This document shows positions 42,701 through 51,700 of a stretch of DNA of 64,000 bases, piece after piece (position 1 is the stretch's first letter; each line of letters starts with the position of its first letter). The DNA comes from Leptidea sinapis (taxonomy: Eukaryota; Arthropoda; Insecta; Lepidoptera; Pieridae), in the NCBI RefSeq assembly GCF_905404315.1, contig NC_066269.1, forward strand, positions 5,332,001 to 5,396,000, given 5' to 3'. The position numbers were made by a program, and so were the translations under genes. The notes under the pieces are model-generated. The model searched no databases. It saw nothing but the letters and a program-made list of their open reading frames with translations, and was not told the origin of the DNA.

Positions 42701-45700
42701 GTGCTTATGTTATTATGATCCCCATAACTGTTCTATCCCCCCAACTGACCTTATTCCCAACAAATATGAATACAATCGGGATACAGAATTATTTGAACAA
42801 AATTTATCCCAAACCAATTGCCGATCTATGTAATATCGCTCTGTCAGCAATGTAGATAGTGATAATAAGCCGGGCTCTCACTGGGTTGCAATATACATTG
42901 ATGAGCTCGGTATTTCTTCTACCGAAGGATATCCCTCGCCCCATCAACATCCCTTTTCTTCTTACTTTATGCCATTCCCCTTTCATAAAGATTCTTTACA
43001 AATTTATTTCCCGCAATAATATTAAATTGTAATTTCTATCCTCCATACTTTCTTCGCTTCTATTAGGCACATATTCCCACTTACTTTCACACATTTCTCC
43101 CTTAAATTTAGATTAGATACTAACAAGGTAGTTAATATTATGGGTGTTTAGTACTAACTCTTGTAGCCTATTCTTCAGTTCACAAACACAAAACCACAGC
43201 TATATCAACCGATCATTTCCTTTTAATCAGCTCTTTTTATACCTCAATCAGTTAAATTAAAATAAAAAATCTCTCCACCTTGACTTTGGCCGAATCGTCG
43301 ACATTCAGTCGACGGAGCCATTTACTATAAAAAAAAGAGGTGGGTATTGGACAATACTTCGATTCATATGGTCGTCCGCCTCGGGGATTCCAGCTGATGT
43401 TTTACAAAGGAATTGCATAATGTATAGTTACAATACTGCAAGAGTACAGAATGAATTTACCGCAATGTGTGGCGAGCACTGCATAATGTGTCTATACTTT
43501 AAGTTTAATAAGAAGAGTTTGAATGATTTCATCAAAAATTTTGCAAATGATAACAATCTGTTACAATGTTTTATTATACACTTTATTTAAATCATGTTTT
43601 AAAAATAAATGAACACAGCCCAAAACTGTCGTTTTAATCGTTACTAATTACCTCTATCACATTCATGTAATTAACGTTGAGTCGATCACCAATCATTAGC
43701 TGATCTGTTTGATTTAAATGGCTAATTTTGAAACTATAAGAGATATCCAGAAACAGATCAGCGCAATCGTTTGAAAATACATCAATATCTCCAGTTTGGC
43801 ACACAGTTTTTTTTTTAGTTGGCATCACGAACAAGTGAGCCAGAACTCGGGAGGCAGGACCGGTGAATGCCTACTACTAGAGTAGCTTAAACCATCGACC
43901 ATCAAGTCATCTCCGATCGGCTTAATTGTTAAGCGTTCCACCGCAAAAACAGAATTCCATCACAGAGATTACGTCCAAATGCGAAATACCACCCACACCA
44001 TGTTGCGAGGAATTTCTTGCCTATTTGTGGAATCAATTACCGGCTGCAGTTCTCCCGAACCAATACAATTTGGGCAGTGCCTCGTTTTCAACCTAAATAA
44101 ATTTAGCACTAGTATTAAAGTTAATATACTACCTGCGGTAGTCAGTCTACAGATTCTATATAGAAGCAGCAGCGTTTCATACAACTTATGTCGTACTATC
44201 GGACTAAAGCGCAACTACGACTAGTTAAATCTACAGTGGCTACCTTACTAGACAACCAATGCACGCCCCTGAATGATATATTCAGGATTGAGGTACCTAA
44301 GTATATTGGTAAGTATATGGATAGTGAAGAAAAGAAATGAAGTTTAAGACGAAGGGTAAACAGAAAACATGCAAACAAGGTGTTTTTAGACAAGTTTTGT
44401 GGTGAAAATAAGGGATTTGGAGCTATGAACACTACTTTATCCTGTTACACATAGACTAAAGTCTTACTTGTAGGTTGCTAATGCTTATTGTTGGTTACAG
44501 TTAGCACTCCAGAGCTATTATGAACTACCAGTTTTCTTTGCAGTTAAACAAGTTTTTTCTCGGCATCATGCATTTGTTTAGTATACTACTATCATAAAAG
44601 TTGTTCTTATAGATTTTACTTTTTTATGTAGGTACATTTATTTAGATTAGTAATCAATAATGAGGATTGTAAACAATTAAGCAGTTTGCGCCTGTTAAAA
44701 TGTTACATTTTCGAATTTTGAAAATATTGCCTTATTTACATAGGAGCCGTGAACTCATATCGCTCAAGGTCGCCGGCATTTAGTGTCGCCTTAAGAAGGC
44801 ATAATGTCAGCTGGTAGAGATATACGTACGTGTCGTTCCCTTTGAGTCCGTTGGCGCTAGAGCGGCCCGAATGCACGCTGCTGCGCTCTTCGTGCCCCGC
44901 CCCCGGCCAGCCGCCTGCAACCACACATGTACAAACATTAATTTTTTAATTTTTTGAACATATAGTATTTTCTTTGATTAACGCGATTGTTACACATTTA
45001 AATAAAACACTTTTAAAGGATTAAAACGTGTGTAATTGTAACTAAAATAAAAATGTAACTTTTGCACAAACATCTAATGTAAAACCGTTACAATTACACA
45101 CGTTTTAATCCTTTAAAAGTGTTTTTGAACATAATCACGCTACCTGCGTTATAACATTCATTATTTTATTTGTTGATTTACAGAAAATTATTGACAAATT
45201 AGATATTAAATAAATTGTTATTTCGTCAAATACATCAAGTACTTAAAGTTTGCAAAAAAGTTTACTTAAAATTAAAAAAAAAACTTTTGCCAATCAAGCA
45301 TTTAAAGAGAAGAAAGAGAAGTTTAAATCTAGCGGTAGATTATTATATAATTTTTAACACATTGAATAGCCACTATATAAGTACAATGTTGTTCTGGGAC
45401 AGTGGCCATAAACACGGAGGAGTAAAAAAATAAAGACTCCGTGTCACCTTAGATAACAGTGACGCACCAAAACAAGCCGGTAAACGTGTTAATACATACC
45501 CACGCACACACTTACACTAATACAAGCCGATCGGCCGCCATTATGACATTTGCCATTGTCCGCGTCTGTGACAAATCAGTTTGAATCTGACCGTATCTGA
45601 GAAGACTGAGAGATAAATTATGAGAAGCTTTTCGCCTCATTTTTCCTAAAGACATACACATACCTACCAATTCTAGTGCATACCTTATGATTATTGAACA

Positions 45701-48700
45701 GCGAAATTAAGGTCCTTATCTAAGAGAATACGTAAAAATTATTTACTGTCAATTTTGTCAAGATTTATTCCATTATAATTAATATTTAGATCAATTTGTA
45801 CATGTCCTCTTACAAAAAATTTCATTTCATTTCAACTTAACTTCAATTCATATTCATTTAAATTTGCAGTACTAGAGGGTATGATAATCGATATATACTA
45901 TCCTGTGTGTTTGTTTGCGTGTGCGTGTCGTGTGTTTATTTTATTCTCTGCATTTTTCTTACTTCAGATTTCAGTTAATGTTTCGACAAATGTACGAGTA
46001 TGTTAGAATCAAGAGAAGTTGAGATATTTTTTTAAAGTCATTAACATAAATAATAAATAACAAAGGCGATTAACGCGTTTTAATTGTTAAGAGTATTCTA
46101 TTCAAATAACAAAGGTCCCAAAATACTTCTCTGAGAAACACCACTTTTACAGTTGGAAACGGAAGACTGATGAGTTACTATTCCCTGCTTTGCGTTTATA
46201 ACGTTTAACTGCGTAAATTCCATGTGCCCAAATAAATATGATTTAAACCAAAATAAAGGAGGGCCCCTAATGCCATTTTTCCAATATTTCAATAAAATAT
46301 CGTGATTTATGAAATCGAAAGCTTTCGACATGTCGACAGTTGCATGTTTTTTGCAATTACTTTCAATCACTTAGTTCAATAGGTGTCAAAAATGCCAAGA
46401 GAAGTGGATTTACCCTTCTGAAATCTATATTGATATGGTGAAATTATAATAAAATTTAGACAGTATTTCTAAATTTCAATTTCAGATCTATGTTAGTACC
46501 TGTTTCAAAAGACAAATTGGACAGATAAGTCAACACTTTAATATCATCTAGCACACAAGCGTTGATATTATTTAGTGACTACCACTTCTGCAAATTCTAG
46601 CTTACTAAATGGCATTACAAAGAAAGAGTTAGGCACTTATTCTACAGCCTTGGCAACATCAGCCGGTGAACTTTTAGATTTAGTTAGCGGAGTGATGTGT
46701 TGTAAGTGATGCATTACCTGGGTAGGCGTAGTGCGGCGCGTGGCCCGCCATCAGCTGATTGTAGAGGCGCATGTAGGCGGCGGGGTCGGTGCGCCGCAGC
46801 CGCTCGTAGTACTCGTACTGCTGGCGCTGCGCCAGGTATGGGTCGGCCGCGCCGTACCCTGCGGCAGGAGTGCTGGTCAGAAGACGCTCGAACACGTACC
46901 ACACACGGCCGCCGTCAACACTCACCGTCGTAGTAGGGCTCCGTGGGACGCGGCCGGCGGCGGCGCCTGTCGTCACGAGGCGGTCGTCTTCTTGGCTCGT
47001 CTGGGTCTTCGTCGGTGGCGGTCGCCTCGCGGGATCCGGCGCGGGAGCCCGACGAGTACGTGTCACCTGCGGCGTACGAACTCAATGTAATCATAGTGTA
47101 ACAACGTAAGCTAGGTCAATTCTTCAGAAGTCCCAAGCTCGACTATTAAGCTACACACAAATAAAATAATATTCAAGTCTCTTAGAAGTATAACTGACCA
47201 ATTTTTTAAGTTGTTCGCTTATCCAAATTTTTTTGTTTACACAATCTGCTACAAAATACTTTTGATAAATAAATATTTTTTGACTATATTTATATACGAA
47301 AATAATATAACAGCACCCGAAATATATTTTTTTCAATATAAACACAATCCAAGATATACGCTAACTCAAACTATAAAAATATATTATAGTTTGAGTTCAA
47401 AACTCCACTGCATTGAATGCTTAAATTTGATTTGTTAGAACTGTATTGTATCGTATAAAGAATTACCAAGACTTTAGATGGCAGAAAGTGGAAAAAATCT
47501 TATATTATGGCGTTTATGTAATTTAATTCTTGCATCCTCGCTCACATCCTATCACTTACACCCGACAGTGAAGCCCCACATACTTCCCATTTCATGTTAC
47601 CACCCATACAATGGAGACGAGACAGATTTTAAGCTCTGACCACTAAATTAGAAACCTACTACTATATTTGCACTGAATTGAACACTTCTCTTAAAACTTC
47701 GCATAATATCGGAATACTGGGTCTCGAACTCTCGAGCGATGGCCAATTCCGCGGTCATATGGATTGGCTTCAAAGACAGGGCGCAGGTCCGGCCACATTT
47801 AGAGTATTGCTCTCATCTCTGATCTGGTGCGCTCCAGTATCAGCTCGAACCATTCGACCGCGTGCCCCACAAAGCTACTCGAATTTAGGATCCATCGCTC
47901 TGCAAACTGCTAGATTGCTTGGTTTTGCGTAAAGCCGGCGGTTCATTGTGGGTCTTATCACGGGTGTGCTCCGAAGAACTGTATGCCCTGGTGCTGTTTT
48001 TTTATTCCTGCCGCAGAACTGCGCCTTCGCACGACACGCCATAAGCTAGGATGATATCTTGGCTTGTGGCGTGGCCTCACCATCTGGATTTGTTGCGTGC
48101 CTCAACAGTGCGGTTTTCAAGAAACTTTCTTCCAGGTACAACTGAACTGCTTTTTACGCGATGTTTCCAGGATGATACGACACGGATAAATTCCTGTGTG
48201 AAAAAAACGAAGTGTGCAACAACGCTCCTGTGATTCCTGTGATAAAATCAGGTTACCCGTGCAGTCATTGTCCTACTTCCAAAAAAAAAAGATATGCCGT
48301 AAAACATAAGAATACATTTTTATCTGATTAAATATAACATGACAATAATTGAGTACTACAAGACGAAAGATAACGTTTAGAAATCATAGATAAGATACAA
48401 TGAAAACGGTAGTCTTATTGTATGTTGAGCTTGTAAGTAATATCACATAACTTGATCATTGGGAAACATGCTGCATGCCAATTTGTTTTTTTATTAATTT
48501 CTGGAAAAATAAATCAGCCGGATAACTTGCATAAAACCGAACCCCTTGTAAAATTAAAAAAAAACACAAATGTTAACAGTCTTAAAATCAGCTATAAGCA
48601 TAAAACACAACTGTTAAATAAAATTGTACCAAATTCAGTGATATGATGAAAATTTACCAAAATTTTCTGCCTTTTTCGAATACCTTGAAATTTTACCACC

Positions 48701-51700
48701 TATTCTTTATTTTTCGGTAATGTGACTAGACATTCACAGATAACATTATTTTTTTTGTATATGCAACAAATTACAATTGCAAATTCAAAACTAAAGTTCA
48801 ATATGTCTTTTAATTTTAGAAAAAATGTCTTTTATTTTATGGTTCTGGTATCAACCGAACAACTCCCCTGAGCACTCCCCGTGATATATGCGGTTGAAGA
48901 TGCAGAGATAACCCAAATTTATACGTAACGCCAAAAAATCATGCCAACGGGAGATGACTTGATTGCCGATGATTCGAGCCGCTCTTTGTTGCATACAGTC
49001 AAATGGTACTGGGGAGCGTCCACCCAGAGGTGGGAACAGTGTGAGGCCAAATTTGGGCCTTATATAGTTGCAGGCGGTATATCGACGCCAAGTATGCCAA
49101 TACAGGCTGTGGCAGTTAGAGGAGTGATCTCGAATCGAGAGGATACGATTAAGGGAGACTTTTTAACGGCGAACGCACAAACTTGTGTCTTCTTGGGGTC
49201 GGATTAATTTTTGTCAGCCCTGTTCCGAGACTTTGCATAGCATAGTCTCGATTTCAGTCAAGTTTGTTCCGGTTCTCGTCGACGCTATCCCAAGACATGT
49301 TGGCACGGCCGGTGGTAGGCATACCCTGTACAGTCGTCGGGCGAAGAGGGAAGAAGGGGCCCATCGACTCAAGCATTTGCGCCCATTTATGGAAGAGATA
49401 TGCAATAAGACCACAGCTGAGCGACCCTGACGGAAATCGTACTAACGGCAATGCCGCTATTTAATGTCAGTTTTAAGTGTGAGAGTGGTATATCTCCAGG
49501 CGTGCCGGCCTAATTCCGCTGTGTTCCTTAGGACGTAACATGCCACAACCGTTCATAAAATTAGAGGTAAAATTTCAAAGTCATGAAAAAAAAAACGATT
49601 TTGTCGTTATTTTTCGGTGGTCACAAATTTACCATAGCCTAATTCCAGTATATCACTGAATTTTGGTCTTAAATTTATCTCTGTGGTAATGACTTTTTGT
49701 ACATGTCAATAACTGTTACTTTAATTTAGTGGATTTTACAGAGCGCAGTGAAATACAGGACACTCCACACAGAACACTTAATGTACCTTTACTACTGTCC
49801 GACTTTGTATCACTTGAAAATTTCACAACTGGAAAGTAAATGTTCATCAATACAGTTACACATTGACACACCCAGAATGGCAAACTGCCCAATGCTCATC
49901 CTCTGAAAGTAACTTTTACTACACTTATGTACTTGACATAAAGAACACAAAAACAGAACAGAGCAGAAAATTAAGCAATACTGAGATGTTTTACGGGTAA
50001 TTTTGGAGATAAATCAAATTCTTCCACAAATGATTTTTTTTTGCAAAACTTATTTAAAGCATAAGATATATTATGTATGATGTGATATGTGAATATGTAC
50101 GAAATGAGAGTTTCTTGCGCCGCTTCATCTCTCTCAGAGCGCCATTTGTTTCCGAAGCGGTAGTAGTATCTAGTATATTAGAAATGTCATTAAAAAGAAT
50201 TCTAAAGGAATCCATTTTGAGAAAATAAATGCCTTTTATGCCTTTAATGTTTTATGCATATAAACAAAGTATGTTTCTATTAAATAAACTTCTCATCAAA
50301 AAAATAGAAACAGTACCGCAAGTACTATTCAGGCGAACTTTTAAATAGAAAAGAATATTGATTTCATTAAAAAAAATAAGACAATGCATAGCTGGCCCTT
50401 AAGTCTAGACAATGATTCCACAATTCCTAATTTGAAAGATTATAATATGGTATGGTAAGAATGGAAGAAAGAATGTGCACTGAAGAGAAGGAGAGTGATC
50501 ACCACAGTGCTGCATTGATGTAGGACTTAGTTACGATGGTTGTTTGTGGAAAATTTGGGAAGGCAAGCACTGTTCAAATAACTGAACTTTATTTTGTATC
50601 TGTAAGTCACATTCATTAAATGTGCCAGGATACACCCAAGTATCTGAAGCCTCATTTGGTACTGCCATGCCATGGCTCAAACTGCAGCCATTGTAAATTA
50701 ATACCTGAGCTAGGTCAGTATAACCGTTGTTGTTGACCACTACAAGACAGTTTGAAAAATAAAATTTTAATGTAAAACATTAATATTTGTTAAACCATAC
50801 CATATTATATCCGCAATAATTAACTAGTTGTATTATTTTTTGATAAATATAAAAATCATAAACCTCCTCGGAAACCCCACCTAAGAGGTGTTTCGATTTC
50901 CTTTGATGAGAAGTGTATTTTGAGCCACCGTAGCGCCTATAATCCGTGTATTACGTGGCAACATGTTACGAGCACGACTCACCCCTGCGGCGCTCTTCGT
51001 CCTCCTTCTCCCGGCGCCGAGTGCCGTGCTTGCGCTGAGGGTCGATGTCTCTGTATCGCCGCTCGTAGCGGTCGCGGCGCTCCGACCGTCGGCCGCGGCC
51101 CTCTCCGTCTCTCTCGTCCTCGTACCTCCGCTCTCGTTCTAATGTACTGTGCCGTTTACTTCTCTCTCGCTCCTCGTATCGCCGCTCCTTGTCATCGGGC
51201 CGCGGCGGTTTTGATGCATATGAACCCTCGCGGTATCGTCTGATAAATGAAACACAATAACAAGAGCTTATATTGCAAATTTCAAACAAGAATTCAACAA
51301 GTGCTAGATGTCAGTGTGAACATGAAATTACATCAATTCTTATTACTTATTAGAAATTATTAAAGTAAAAAATGTGAACACTCTTACAGCATGAAAAGAT
51401 TCACATTCTTTCTAGATTTTATTCAGGTGATATTAAAGTTTATGGTAGGTTAGGTGATCTTGAAAAAAACTCACCTGCGATCTTTTTCCCTGTCACTATA
51501 GCAGTCTGTGTCTTCAGTTTCATAACGGTGACTGCGGTTACTTCGTCGAGGTTTTCGTAAATCAGGGCTATTCTCTTTACGTTCACGATTCTTATCCTTT
51601 CTATCTTTATCTGGTCGCCTGTCATCCCTCTTCCGCTCCGATTCCCGTTCGTAATTTCGTTCATCATGATGGTATCTGCTGTCTTTATCCAAAACCCTCT

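Larger units (their letters stand above)
40995..43880. mobile_element. Large inverted duplication of Maverick/Polinton-like sequence
   Basis: Arm A (about 40995-41985) and arm B (about 42470-43880) are inverted copies around a unique centre of about 480 bases. Each arm carries an adenain-like protease remnant and a second short ORF on the opposite strand. Arm B has an extra insertion (about 42906-43342) within the protease. Assignment to Maverick/Polinton elements is by the protease type only; no polymerase or integrase is seen. Confidence 0.5.

Noticed and set aside
50531..50740. 69-codon - strand ORF (VNNNGYTDLAQVLI)
   Set aside because: No splice signals fitting Sec16 phase 1 at this point, no motif; exon 3 joins exon 4 without it.
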